Positions 36,196-44,993 of a stretch of DNA of 64,000 bases are shown here, piece by piece. The position numbers and the translations under genes are program-made. The stretch comes from Acetobacteroides hydrogenigenes (GTDB taxonomy: Bacteria > Bacteroidota > Bacteroidia > Bacteroidales > ZOR0009): the NCBI RefSeq assembly GCF_004340205.1, contig NZ_SLWB01000013.1, forward strand, positions 50,742 to 114,741, in the 5' to 3' direction. The first letter of the stretch is position 1. Each line of letters starts with the position of its first letter. The notes under the pieces were generated by a model that was not told where the DNA came from, ran no database searches, and saw only the letters and a program-made list of their open reading frames with translations.

Positions 36196-36753
36196 TTATT
36201 CGCAGCCACAACCGCTTCCGCAGCCTTCGCCAGTGCTGCAATCGCCTTCGCAACCACACTCGCTTCCGCAGCCACCTGCGTGTACGTGTCCGTGAGAAAG
36301 CTCCTCTTCGGTAGCCTCGCGAACGCCAACAACCTCACCAGCAAAGCTTAGATCGGCACCAGCAAGCATGTGGTTGAAGTCCATAACTACAACCTCGTCC
36401 TTAACTTCAACAACAGTACCCATCATGCGGTGGCCTTCGCCATCCATCATAGGAACTTGGTTGCCAAGGGTAAGAAGCTCTGGGTCGATTTGTCCGTCAA
36501 CCTCAAAGATATTCTTTGGTAGCTCTACGATAGCCTCATCAACCTTTGGACCGTAAGCATCGTCGCTTGGTAGCATAAAGCTAAACTTATCGCCAACCTT
36601 TAATCCGCTTACGTTCTCTTCGAACTTTGGAAGAAGGTAGCCTGCGCCAAAGATAAATTCCATTGGCCTATCAGCAGTAACAGTTTCGATTACGTTACCA
36701 TCTACGGTTAGCTGGTAGGTTAATGAAACAACAGCGTCTTTTGAAATATTCAT
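36196..36753 (-). CDS. slyD: FKBP-type peptidyl-prolyl isomerase, SlyD-like, with metal-binding tail
   Basis: 185 residues from ATG 36753 (MNISKDAVVSLTYQ). The FKBP half, GNVIETV...PMEFIFGAGYLLPKFEENVSGLKVGDK, is followed by the inserted chaperone (IF) domain and return to FKBP (HMLAGADLSFAGEVV). The last 32 residues hold His (HGHVHAGG) and many Cys in Cys-Gly runs, the nickel/zinc-binding tail of SlyD. It speeds prolyl isomerisation, acts as a chaperone and can donate Ni to hydrogenase maturation. It is upstream of the his promoter on the same strand; no terminator is visible between them. Confidence 0.93.
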   Translation of the reverse strand: MNISKDAVVSLTYQLTVDGNVIETVTADRPMEFIFGAGYLLPKFEENVSGLKVGDKFSFMLPSDDAYGPKVDEAIVELPKNIFEVDGQIDPELLTLGNQVPMMDGEGHRMMGTVVEVKDEVVVMDFNHMLAGADLSFAGEVVGVREATEEELSHGHVHAGGCGSECGCEGDCSTGEGCGSGCGCE

Positions 36754-36936
36754 CGATAAAAAATTAAATTTCAACAATAAAGGAAGGTCATCTTCCTTGA
36801 AAGTGCAAAACTAAACAAATAAAATTATTCCTAGGTTCAGCCGTTAACTTTTATTTAGTGAAGCGACATGTAAATCATCATAAATGATTACCCGCAGCTT
36901 CCGCGTAAATGGCTAAACGGCAAACTCTATTGGTAG

Positions 36937-37093
36937 ATGAAGTTAGAAGAAGTTAGATGGAGTTAGACGAAGTTAAAAGAAGGGGTTATACTCAACTCTT
37001 GCCATATTATAATCGAAAACTCTGAGTTCTAAGGCTGACACAAGCATTCTTTTAACTCCATGTAACTTCCTGTAACTTCATCTAACTTCTACT
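36937..37093. repeat. Inverted repeat built from 10-nt GAAGTTAGA units
   Basis: Left arm 36937-36982 has four GAAGTTAGAn units of 10 nt; the right arm 37049-37093 is its complement (TAACTTCCTG-type units) with about 85 percent match by eye over 39 nt; the loop is 66 nt. It occupies the region between slyD and the divergent SDR. The rest of 36754-37223 shows no gene. Confidence 0.8.
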
Positions 37094-37223
37094 CAAGGCA
37101 CCCTCGAAAGTTAAAAGCGAAATCCCAGACTCTCTCGCCCTTCTCTTTGATTCCTCAAAATAAAGAACGAACTTTAAACACTCCGACCGCTTCTTTGTAT
37201 AAGAGAATAAAACATCCAACGCA

Positions 37224-37931
37224 ATGAACATCGTAATTACAGGTGCAAGCAAGGGTATAGGCTTCGAGGCTGCCAAGCACCTTGCCGCCGCTGGCGACCA
37301 CACCATTGTAGCTATCGCCCGAAATGAGGAAAACCTTAAGCAGCTCAAGAACGCCTGCCTGCACGAGAATATTAAGGCAAAAGTCTTTCCTGTTCCGTTC
37401 GATTTAGGCGTACTAAACGGCATAGAGACGCTGCTCGTAAAGCAAATTCTCTCGTTTATTTCCAACGTTGATATCCTTATAAACAATGCAGGAGTGCTAG
37501 TAAATAAGCCGTTTGCCGAGACTTCTCTTGAAGATATCCAGGAAACTATTAGCACCAACTACCTGGCCCCCTCGATACTCATTAGGGCGCTGCTACCGCA
37601 CTTCGCCAGTAGCGCACATGTCGTTAACATCAGCAGCATGGGGGGCTTTCAGGGAAGCGCCAAGTTTGCCGGGCTATCGGCCTATAGCGCGGCCAAGGGC
37701 GCCATTGCCGTGCTCACCGAGTGCCTTGCCGAGGAGTACAAGGATAGCGGATTCCGCTTCAACTGCCTAGCCTTTGGAGCAGTGAATACCGAGATGTTCA
37801 AGATGGCATTCCCCGGCCATACGGCTCCGCTCGAGCCTAGCGAGATGGGAAAGTACGTGGCCGACTTTGCGCTTAACCAGGCGAGGTACTTCAACGGTAA
37901 GGTTATTCCGGTGTCGTCGGCAACGCCGTAG
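37224..37931 (+). CDS. Short-chain dehydrogenase/reductase
   Basis: 235 residues with TGASKGIG, NNAG, catalytic Ser in NISSMGGFQG and YSAAK. The C-terminus ends KVIPVSSATP instead of the usual VDGG motif. It resembles FabG-like reductases; substrate unknown. It is alone on the plus strand, followed by array C. Confidence 0.87.
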   Translation: MNIVITGASKGIGFEAAKHLAAAGDHTIVAIARNEENLKQLKNACLHENIKAKVFPVPFDLGVLNGIETLLVKQILSFISNVDILINNAGVLVNKPFAETSLEDIQETISTNYLAPSILIRALLPHFASSAHVVNISSMGGFQGSAKFAGLSAYSAAKGAIAVLTECLAEEYKDSGFRFNCLAFGAVNTEMFKMAFPGHTAPLEPSEMGKYVADFALNQARYFNGKVIPVSSATP

Positions 37932-38017
37932 GCATAAGGTCGACTTGCTGGGGCCAAAGCTGATTGCAACAGGCAATGGGGAGGCCTCGCGCTATCGAAA
38001 TAGCCCCAGCTCAAGCA

Positions 38018-38440
38018 TACAAGCCAGCTGGAGGGCTCGAGAATAAACCGTTTGAGCTAAAGAAGCTGACTTGGAAGCCCGAAAAAAAGATACTACGGCA
38101 AAAAAGTCAACTTGGAGCCCCCAAAAAAATATTTTTCCCCTAAAAAGTCGACTTGGAAGCCCGAAAAAAATTTTTTGAGCAAAGAAAGTCGACTTGGAGG
38201 CTTGAAAAAAAAATATTACGGCAAAAAAGTCAACTTGGAGCCCCCAAAAAAATATTTTGGCCCTAAAAAGTCGACTTAGAGGCTCCGTGCAGCTTTGTAA
38301 TGGCAAAAAAGTTGACTTGGAAGCCTAAATCCGTTCAGCACAGTAAAAAAAGTGCACTTGAAAGCACGAATCCGTCTGGCGCTGGCAAAAAAGTGCACTT
38401 GGAAGGATAATTCCGTTCGGCGCAGCAAAAAGATCTGAAA
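38018..38440. repeat. Tandem array C: about ten units of exactly 41 nt
   Basis: The core AAGTNNACTT begins at 38063, 38104, 38145, 38186, 38227, 38268, 38309, 38350 and 38391, a period of exactly 41; degenerate units flank it at 38022 and near 38430. Each unit has a conserved half, AAAAAAGTCGACTTGGAAGCC (21 nt, split here as AAAAAAGTCG + ACTTGGAAGCC), and a variable, often A/T-rich half. AAGTCGACTT and AAGTGCACTT are perfect palindromes. Units 1/4, 2/5 and 3/6 are most alike, so a three-unit block of 123 nt was duplicated. Units have no open frame in common. Confidence 0.9.
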
Positions 38441-38456
38441 AAAGCTTCACCATCAT

Positions 38457-38494
38457 AAAAAAGTAAAGGTTGGCAAGCGCCAACCTTTTACCTT
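38457..38494 (-). terminator. Terminator behind the hypothetical gene (copy of the buk terminator)
   Basis: GGTTGGC/GCCAACC stem within GTAAAGGTTGG...CCAACCTTTTAC, T-rich on the minus strand. Nearly the same as 39593-39629. Confidence 0.8.
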
Positions 38495-38511
38495 TATAAT
38501 ATCTATCGAAG

Positions 38512-38554
38512 GATACTACTTGTACTCCTTAGGGGTAATCTCAACCTTCAAAAC
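38512..38554 (-). pseudogene. Remnant of a second buk 3' end
   Basis: On the minus strand this encodes VLKVEITPKEYK-stop, matching the VLKNEITPKEYK end of the intact buk (39651 on). The match continues through the terminator: 38457-38542 is an 86-nt direct repeat of 39593-39677 with only a few differences. It is the tail of a lost butyrate kinase copy. Confidence 0.85.
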
Positions 38555-38598
38555 GCCAACAGAGAAAGCGAAGCTGCAGCTTCGCTTTCTCTGTTGGC
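38555..38598. repeat. Perfect 44-nt palindrome
   Basis: 22 nt (38555-38576, starting GCCAACAGAGAAAGCG) followed with no spacer by its exact reverse complement (38577-38598). It joins the buk remnant to the 3' end of the hypothetical gene. Confidence 0.95.
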
Positions 38599-38616
38599 AT
38601 GCCAGTATTGACAATA

Positions 38617-39411
38617 CTACATTTCAACACCCAGCCGTATACGGTACTCAGCCCACTGCTCAGGTGTTACAGCATCTAAGCGCGATAACATGGTAGGAAG
38701 TAAATCGAAATGACGCTTTATGCGTTCGGTTTTAATGAGAGGAACTCCTTCCTCCTCATCTATTTGCCCATCATAATCCGCCAAATACGCCTTTTCATAC
38801 TCATCGCGGTACAGCTCTTCGGCGCTTCGGGGCTCATCGTTTAGCAGACGCCCAACCATAAAGTCAATGTAGAACATCAAAAACAAGCCACCAGGTGCCA
38901 TGCTGCTATCAAAGGTGTAGAGCTGGTTATTCCATGTCTGCGTTTTAACGGGTGCCGAGCGGAAGCTGCTGCGGATGCCCGCCAGCGTGGAGTTACACTC
39001 GAACCAGGGCAGCATAAACTTGGTAAAGAGCCGCTCAAACTCCATCAGCACATCCTCGTCAATAAGCCGATCCTCCACCGGATAGCCGTCGGAGAATACA
39101 ATTTCTCGGGTAAAGCCAGCAATTTTGCCCCCTTCGTCATTTAGGGCATGATCTGTATCGAGCCTGATAAGAGTCCCTCCATCTTGATCAATTTCACGTC
39201 CTAGTATTTCACGCATAACCTCACAAAAAAGAGGTGACTCTACATAGCACACGAAGTGTATTGCTCTATAATATCCTGTATAGATATTTAAAACACGCAA
39301 TATCAGATTCCCCTTCTTTAGGATGGCTTCTTTCGTTGATTTTGTATACTTAAAGCCAAACTCTTTGTACACGCCCTGCATGTAGGGCTCTAGCTCCTTC
39401 TTAAAATCCAT
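38617..39411 (-). CDS. Hypothetical protein, 264 residues
   Basis: Not recognised. It is a soluble acidic protein without signal peptide or membrane segment; N-terminal MDFKKELEPYMQGVYKEFGFKYTKSTKEAILKK suggests an alpha/beta domain like those of small DUF4304-type proteins, but I cannot confirm it. A Glu/Asp-rich stretch (EEGVPLIKTERIKRHFDLL) lies near the C-terminus. The gene sits between two copies of the buk 3' end and terminator, so it arrived by insertion or was captured in a duplication. Confidence 0.6.
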   Translation of the reverse strand: MDFKKELEPYMQGVYKEFGFKYTKSTKEAILKKGNLILRVLNIYTGYYRAIHFVCYVESPLFCEVMREILGREIDQDGGTLIRLDTDHALNDEGGKIAGFTREIVFSDGYPVEDRLIDEDVLMEFERLFTKFMLPWFECNSTLAGIRSSFRSAPVKTQTWNNQLYTFDSSMAPGGLFLMFYIDFMVGRLLNDEPRSAEELYRDEYEKAYLADYDGQIDEEEGVPLIKTERIKRHFDLLPTMLSRLDAVTPEQWAEYRIRLGVEM

Positions 39412-39592
39412 CTTTCTTAGGTTAAAAACGGGTTTCTAGCTTTTTAATATTCAGTTCTCGATCCATTAGGATATCCCTCGCACTACATAGCCTACCTCAG
39501 CACTCAACGCTAGCCGAAGTTTTGCGGCTTCGACTTAAGCAGCGGCCTACAAACCGCCATGAAAGTAGCAAAAAATCCAACCCGTTCCCCCT

Positions 39593-39629
39593 AAAAAAGT
39601 AAAGGTTGGCCACTGCCAACCTTTTACCT
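39593..39629 (-). terminator. Terminator of buk
   Basis: On the minus strand AAGGTTGGC-AGT-GGCCAACCTT within a longer imperfect stem, then ACTTTTTT. Confidence 0.85.
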
Positions 39630-39650
39630 TATAATATCTAGTGAAGGATA

Positions 39651-40724
39651 CTACTTGTACTCCTTGGGGGTAATCTCGTTCTTCAGTACGAATAGCCCGT
39701 TCATGGCCAGCGCAGCCATTTCGTCCTCGCCGGGGTAAACCACAACAGGAGCGGCAAACGAAACCATATCCTTTACGTAGTCTACAATGAAAGGATTGTG
39801 GGCCATTCCACCAGTAAGAATAATACCATCAACCTTCCCCTTAAGCACGCTAATCATGGTTCCAATCCATTTGCCGATGTTGTACGACATGGCATCTTGA
39901 AGCAGCTTAGCCTCAGCATCGCCGTTTACAGCTTTCATCTCCAGCTCGTAGGCGTCGTTACTTCCGGTAAAGCCCACAAGTCCACCCTTTCCGTTGATGA
40001 TCTTACGAACCTCCTCGTAGGTGTACTTGCCGCTAAAGCAAAGCTTTGCCAGCTGACCGGCAGGAAGCGTTCCAGAACGCTCGGGAGAGAATGGGCCTTC
40101 GCCATCGAGCGCATTGTTAACGTCGATAACGCGCCCCTTTTCGTGAGCGCCAACCGATACTCCGCCACCAAGGTGCGCAATAATAAGGTTTAAATCCTCA
40201 TAGTTTTTACCAACGCTCTTGGCATAGGTACGAGCAATTGCTTTCTGATTTAGGGCGTGGAAAATTGAGATGCGGCTAAAAAGCGGATGACCTGCAAAAC
40301 GGGCAACAGGCTGTAGCTCGTCTACCACTACAGGATCGGCGATGTAGGCCTTTGCGCCAAGCTCCTTAGCAATATCATCGGCAATAAGTCCACCAAGGTT
40401 GCTGGCATGCTCGCCCATAAGCCCATTGCGCAAATCGGCTTTCATAGCCTCATTAACTTCGTACACACCCGACTCTATTGGCTTTAGCAATCCACCTCTA
40501 CCAACAACTGCAGTAATACTCTTAAGGTCGATTCCTGCAATACCCAGCTCCTTTAGGATAACCTCCTTACGGAACGAAAACTGGTCGGCAATCGTAGCAA
40601 AAGGCTTTAACTCGTCGGCCGAGTGCTTAATATTTTTTAGAAAGATGTTCTCGTCATTGGCAAAAACTGCAATCTTGGTTGATGTCGAACCAGGATTAAT
40701 GGCCAATATTTTATAGCATTCCAT
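39651..40724 (-). CDS. buk: Butyrate kinase
   Basis: 357 residues, acetokinase superfamily. INPGSTSTKIAVF (phosphate 1), AHLGGGVSVGAHEKGRVIDVNNALDGEGPFSPERSG and ILTGGMAHNPF are the family motifs. It converts butyryl phosphate and ADP to butyrate and ATP. It is last of the ptb2-ptb1-buk cluster, 14 nt after ptb1. Branched-chain acyl substrates are equally possible. Confidence 0.95.
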   Translation of the reverse strand: MECYKILAINPGSTSTKIAVFANDENIFLKNIKHSADELKPFATIADQFSFRKEVILKELGIAGIDLKSITAVVGRGGLLKPIESGVYEVNEAMKADLRNGLMGEHASNLGGLIADDIAKELGAKAYIADPVVVDELQPVARFAGHPLFSRISIFHALNQKAIARTYAKSVGKNYEDLNLIIAHLGGGVSVGAHEKGRVIDVNNALDGEGPFSPERSGTLPAGQLAKLCFSGKYTYEEVRKIINGKGGLVGFTGSNDAYELEMKAVNGDAEAKLLQDAMSYNIGKWIGTMISVLKGKVDGIILTGGMAHNPFIVDYVKDMVSFAAPVVVYPGEDEMAALAMNGLFVLKNEITPKEYK

Positions 40725-40738
40725 AGTTATGTTGTTTT

Positions 40739-41650
40739 TTAGTTTGCCATTAAGGATGCCGTTGCAATGCAGTAGAGCTTCGATTTAGCGCTCTCGCTAC
40801 GCGACATCATAATAACCGGCTTCGAAGTTCCCTGTATGAAGCCACCAAGTTCGCCATCAGCAAAAAGCATCAGCCCCTTATAAAAAGAGTTGCATGCTTC
40901 GATGCTTGGGAATATAAGGATATCGGCATCGCCGTTTACAGGGGTTGGCACACCTTTTATCTCAACGCTCTTCGGATCGCATGCCAAAAAGACATCCAAC
41001 GGCCCATCGATAGTACATTCGGGAAGCTGTCCTCTATTTGCCATTTTACAAATAGTTGCATCAACCAATGTATTAGGAATTGATTCATTGGGCTTTTCAA
41101 CAGCGCTTATTAGCGCCACCTTGGGGTTGTCAATGCCAAAGCGGTTGGCCATTTTTACCGCATAGCCAATCATTGCAACCTTCTGCTGCAACGTTGGAAA
41201 AGGTATAACAGCCGGATCTGATATGAATAGAAGCTTGTTATATGCCGGGATTTGAAGAGCACAAACGTAGGTCATTACCGCTCCTGGCAACAAAAGGCCA
41301 TTCTCCTTGTCGAGAACAGCCTTCAGAAACTTGTCGGTACCAATTAGCCCCTTCATCACCATATCAACCTCGTTTGCACGAGCCATACGAACTGCCTCTT
41401 TGGCAGCGGCAGCATCGTTAGGGATATTTATGATGGTAAACTTTGAAGGATCGACACCTTCCTGCCTTAGCTTTTCTACGATTTTATGCTCATCGCCTAT
41501 CATAAATGCCTCAATAAGGCCCAAATCGGTTGCCTCGTTTACAGCACCAAGCGTGTTTTCGTCTTCGGCAAGGACAACCGCCACACGACTTTTCTTTCCT
41601 GTTGACTTCAGCGTTGAAATCAGCTCATCAAGGCTTTTGATAGGAGTCAT
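40739..41650 (-). CDS. ptb: Phosphate butyryltransferase, paralog 1
   Basis: 303 residues from ATG 41650; the open frame extends ten codons into the previous gene. PTA/PTB fold: AEDENTLGAVNEATDLGLIEAFMIGDE, GLIGTDKFLKAVL, PVNGDADILIFPSIEACNSFYKGL, QGTSKPVIMMSRSESA. It swaps CoA for phosphate on butyryl-CoA. About a fifth to a third of residues differ in type from paralog 2, so the two are old duplicates and probably differ in acyl preference. Confidence 0.92.
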   Translation of the reverse strand: MTPIKSLDELISTLKSTGKKSRVAVVLAEDENTLGAVNEATDLGLIEAFMIGDEHKIVEKLRQEGVDPSKFTIINIPNDAAAAKEAVRMARANEVDMVMKGLIGTDKFLKAVLDKENGLLLPGAVMTYVCALQIPAYNKLLFISDPAVIPFPTLQQKVAMIGYAVKMANRFGIDNPKVALISAVEKPNESIPNTLVDATICKMANRGQLPECTIDGPLDVFLACDPKSVEIKGVPTPVNGDADILIFPSIEACNSFYKGLMLFADGELGGFIQGTSKPVIMMSRSESAKSKLYCIATASLMAN

Positions 41651-41669
41651 ATATTGTTTTTTATGATGA

Positions 41670-42575
41670 TTACTTTGCAACTAGCGCAGCAAGCGCGATA
41701 GAGTAAAGCTTCGAAAGGGTAGAATCGCCTCGCGATGAAAGTACTGCAGGAGCTTTGGTTCCGCAAACAATGGCACCTAGTTCGGCACCTGCAAGCTTTG
41801 TAGCACTCTTGTAGAATACGTTTCCAGCCTCAATATTAGGGAAAAGAAGACAGTCTGCATCGCCAGCAACCTCGCCACCGACCTTTTTTACCTTAGCAAC
41901 TTCGGCATCGATTGCCACATCTAAAGAAATTGGGCCATCTAAAACACCGCCCTTTAGCTGGCCGCGTTCCGACATTTTTGCCAAGATAGAAGCCTCTACG
42001 CACGATGGCATACTAGGAAGCACCTTCTCCGATGCAGTAATAGCAGCAACCTTGGGTCGATCGATGCCAATCATCATGGCAACTTCAATCAGGTAGTTGG
42101 CAATTGCCGTTTTTTGGTTTAAATCGGGATATGGAATAACAGCAACATCGCTAACAAGAAGAAGCTTATGGTATGCAGGAATTTCCATAACAGCAACATG
42201 GCTAAGTACCCCCTTAGGAGGAAGAAGCCCATTCTCCTTATTTAGAATGGCGCGCATGTAGTTATCGGTGCTACAAAGACCCTTCATTAGGATATCGCCT
42301 TCGCCTGCATTGATTAGCTCTACCGCTCTACGAGCCGCCTTTACTTCGTTGGCCTCTTGTACAATTACAAACTTATTGGCATCAATGCCTTCTTCGGCGC
42401 AAACTTTTAGGATCGTATCCCTATCACCAACAAGAGTACCGTCTACAAGACCTTTCTCTATTGCCATATTAACGGCTCCGATGGTGTGAGAGTCGTTTGC
42501 ATAAGCTGCTACAATACGCTTTTTGCTTCTAGTTTTAAGAAGCTCAAACATTTGTTCGAGTTTATTAATAGCCAT
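41670..42575 (-). CDS. Phosphate butyryltransferase, paralog 2
   Basis: 301 residues, same family and order of motifs as its neighbour (ANDSHTIGAVNMAIEKGLVDGTLVGDRD; KGLCSTDNYMRAILNKENGLLPP; EVAGDADCLLFPNIEAGNVFYKSATK; SSRGDSTLSKLYSIALA). It is the first gene of the cluster, 19 nt before paralog 1. A terminator separates it from ackA upstream, so the cluster probably has its own promoter in 42576-42656. Confidence 0.92.
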   Translation of the reverse strand: MAINKLEQMFELLKTRSKKRIVAAYANDSHTIGAVNMAIEKGLVDGTLVGDRDTILKVCAEEGIDANKFVIVQEANEVKAARRAVELINAGEGDILMKGLCSTDNYMRAILNKENGLLPPKGVLSHVAVMEIPAYHKLLLVSDVAVIPYPDLNQKTAIANYLIEVAMMIGIDRPKVAAITASEKVLPSMPSCVEASILAKMSERGQLKGGVLDGPISLDVAIDAEVAKVKKVGGEVAGDADCLLFPNIEAGNVFYKSATKLAGAELGAIVCGTKAPAVLSSRGDSTLSKLYSIALAALVAK

Positions 42576-42656
42576 TGTGTTTTAAATTACATTTGTTACC
42601 GTTTCCGCTATTTTGCGTTTCAATTTCTCACAAAAATAACACATTTTATTATAAAC

Positions 42657-42693
42657 AAAAAGGAGGAGCATCTTTTTGCTCCTCCTTTTATAA
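42657..42693 (-). terminator. Terminator of ackA
   Basis: AAAGGAGGAGC pairs with GCTCCTCCTTT across about 6 nt; T-rich on both sides. Confidence 0.88.
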
Positions 42694-42711
42694 ATAAAGA
42701 GTATTAAGCGC

Positions 42712-43920
42712 CTAGTTTTTAACCAAGTTCATGGTATCGGTAGCAATTACAAGCTCCTCGTTGGTGGTGCATACCATAACCTTAACGCGAGAGATCTCCT
42801 TCGAAAGAACCTTATCCTGACCGCGTACGCCACGGTTTGCATCAGAATCGAAGTGAACGCCCATAAAGGCAAGATGGGTTCCGATAAACTCACGAAGAGC
42901 ACAATCGTTTTCCCCAACCCCACCGGTAAATATGATTAAGTCTACCCCACCTAAGGTTGCTGCGAATCCGCCAATAAACTTAAGGATACGGTAGTAGTAC
43001 ATATCAATGGCAAGCTGTGCGCGCTCGTTGCCTTCTTGTGCCGCAATTTCCAAGTCGCGCATATCCGAGGTTAATCCCGAGATACCTTTAACTCCACTCT
43101 TCTTATTAACAAGATCATTAATGCCTTGAAGATCCATGTTCTCCTTCTCTGCAAGGTAAAGGAGCACTCCTGCATCAACGCTACCACTTCGCGTTCCCAT
43201 CATAAGGCCATCTACAGGAGTAAAGCCCATAGAGGTATCTACCGATTTGCCATTGTTGATAGCGGTAATAGAAGCACCATTACCAAGGTGACAGGTAATA
43301 ATCTTACTATTATTGAAGTTCATGCCAAGAAGGTTGCATGCCTTTTGAGCAACATACTTGTGGCTTGTTCCGTGAAATCCGTAACGGCGAATACCATACT
43401 TTTGGTAGTACTCGTAAGGAATTGGATACAGGTACGAGCAAGCTGGCATCGATTGATGGAACGAGGTATCAAATACAGCAACTTGAGGAATTCCGGGAAG
43501 CAAGGCTTCCATAGCTTCAATTCCTTTTAGGTTAGCTGGATTGTGAAGAGGTGCTAGTTCAATAAGATCAGCAATGCCCTTTTTTACCTTTTCATCCACT
43601 AATACACTACTCTTAAAGAGCTCGCCACCATGTGCTACGCGGTGCCCTACAGCCTGAATCTCCTTAATATTCTTAATTACACCATGCTCTTCGTCAACAA
43701 GAGCCTTAAGGATTAGGTTAATACCAACAACATGGTCGTTGATTGGCTGGGTAACTTTATATTTCTCCTTCCCTGCTGGCTTATGCGTAAGCATTCCGTC
43801 TGCCAACCCAATTCTCTCTATTAAACCGACTGCCATAACATTGTTTTGATTCTCATCAATCATATCGAGCAGTTGGTACTTTACGGATGAGCTTCCGCAA
43901 TTCAATACAAGTACAATCAT
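42712..43920 (-). CDS. ackA: Acetate kinase
   Basis: 402 residues. MIVLVLNCGSSSVKYQLLD, VAHGGELF, DTSFHQSMP, RRYGFHGTSHKYVA, CHLGNGASITAI, GFTPVDGLMMGTRSG (catalytic Arg) and FTGGVGEND are all present. It makes acetate and ATP from acetyl phosphate, the main substrate-level ATP step of many anaerobes. It follows pta by 32 nt in an operon. Confidence 0.97.
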   Translation of the reverse strand: MIVLVLNCGSSSVKYQLLDMIDENQNNVMAVGLIERIGLADGMLTHKPAGKEKYKVTQPINDHVVGINLILKALVDEEHGVIKNIKEIQAVGHRVAHGGELFKSSVLVDEKVKKGIADLIELAPLHNPANLKGIEAMEALLPGIPQVAVFDTSFHQSMPACSYLYPIPYEYYQKYGIRRYGFHGTSHKYVAQKACNLLGMNFNNSKIITCHLGNGASITAINNGKSVDTSMGFTPVDGLMMGTRSGSVDAGVLLYLAEKENMDLQGINDLVNKKSGVKGISGLTSDMRDLEIAAQEGNERAQLAIDMYYYRILKFIGGFAATLGGVDLIIFTGGVGENDCALREFIGTHLAFMGVHFDSDANRGVRGQDKVLSKEISRVKVMVCTTNEELVIATDTMNLVKN

Positions 43921-43952
43921 TTTTTTATGTGTGTGTGTGATTTAGTTATAAC

Positions 43953-44954
43953 CTACTTTCCTGCTGCTTGGTTCGCTGTAATGGCAACAAGATTCACGAT
44001 ATCGTCTACAGAGCAACCGCGCGACAAATCGTTGATTGGAGCGGCCATTCCCTGAAGCACTGGACCAACGGCTTCGGCCTTTGCAAGGCGTTGAACCAGC
44101 TTATAGGCGATATTACCGGTTTCGAGGGTTGGGAATACGAGTACGTTTGCATGCCCGGCAATTTGGCTACCGGGAGCTTTGCTTGCACCAATAGCTTCTA
44201 CAATTGCTGCATCGGCCTGTAGTTCGCCATCAATCAACATATCGGGTGCCATCTCTTTGGCAAGACGGGTAGCCTCGGCTACCTTATCAACCATTTCATG
44301 CTTGGCGCTTCCTTTGGTCGAGAAGCTTAGCATAGCAATTTTGGGCTCGAAGCCAGCAATTGCACGGGTAGTTTTACCGGTAGCAACAGCAATTTCAGCA
44401 AGTTCGCTGGCGGTTGGATTTGGGTGAACGGCGCAATCGGCAAAAACCATGATGCCGTCGTTACCGTAATCCTTATCCTTAAGAATCATAATAAATGCAC
44501 CGGAAACAACGCTAATTCCGGGCATCGTTTTTACGTATTGAAATGCAGGACGAAGAACATCTCCAGTGGTATTAGCAGCACCAGCCACCTCGCCATCGGC
44601 ATCGCCGCACTTAATCATCAGCGTTCCTAGGTAGAGCGGATCAAGAATCAGCTTTTCAGCCTGCTCTTTGGTTAGCCCCTTGCTTTGGCGGATTTCCAGC
44701 ATAACCCGTACATACTCGTCTTTCTTCGGGTTGTTGCAAGGGTCTACAATCTCTGCTTTTGAAATGTTTTGAAGGCCATTCTCAGCTGCCAACTTCGAAA
44801 TTTCTTGTGGATTTCCGATAAGAATGGGCTTTGCGATTCCTTCTTGAATAAGAATATCAGCAGCCTTCAGGGTTCTTATTTCAGTACCTTCTGGAAGGAC
44901 AATTCGCTTGCCGTGTTTTTTGGCATTGTCCTTTATTTTCTGGATTAAATCCAT
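43953..44954 (-). CDS. pta: Phosphate acetyltransferase
   Basis: 333 residues from ATG 44954 (MDLIQKIKDNAKKHGKRIVLPEGTE), the usual size of the short Pta without the N-terminal regulatory domain. AGAANTTGDVLRPAFQYVKTMPGI, FADCAVHPNPT, SFSTKGSAKHEMVDKV, PGSQIAGHANVLVFPTLETGNIAYKLVQR are diagnostic. The frame extends 27 codons upstream with no conserved content. Confidence 0.97.
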   Translation of the reverse strand: MDLIQKIKDNAKKHGKRIVLPEGTEIRTLKAADILIQEGIAKPILIGNPQEISKLAAENGLQNISKAEIVDPCNNPKKDEYVRVMLEIRQSKGLTKEQAEKLILDPLYLGTLMIKCGDADGEVAGAANTTGDVLRPAFQYVKTMPGISVVSGAFIMILKDKDYGNDGIMVFADCAVHPNPTASELAEIAVATGKTTRAIAGFEPKIAMLSFSTKGSAKHEMVDKVAEATRLAKEMAPDMLIDGELQADAAIVEAIGASKAPGSQIAGHANVLVFPTLETGNIAYKLVQRLAKAEAVGPVLQGMAAPINDLSRGCSVDDIVNLVAITANQAAGK

Positions 44955-44993
44955 TGTTTTACTGATGGTTAAAGATGTGAACAAAATGATTCT

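Noticed and set aside
36065..36259. 64-residue ORF starting inside slyD and ending in the His run
   Set aside because: Its first 45 codons are antiphase slyD sequence and promoter. The real unit is the 19-codon leader that starts at 36124, after the promoter.
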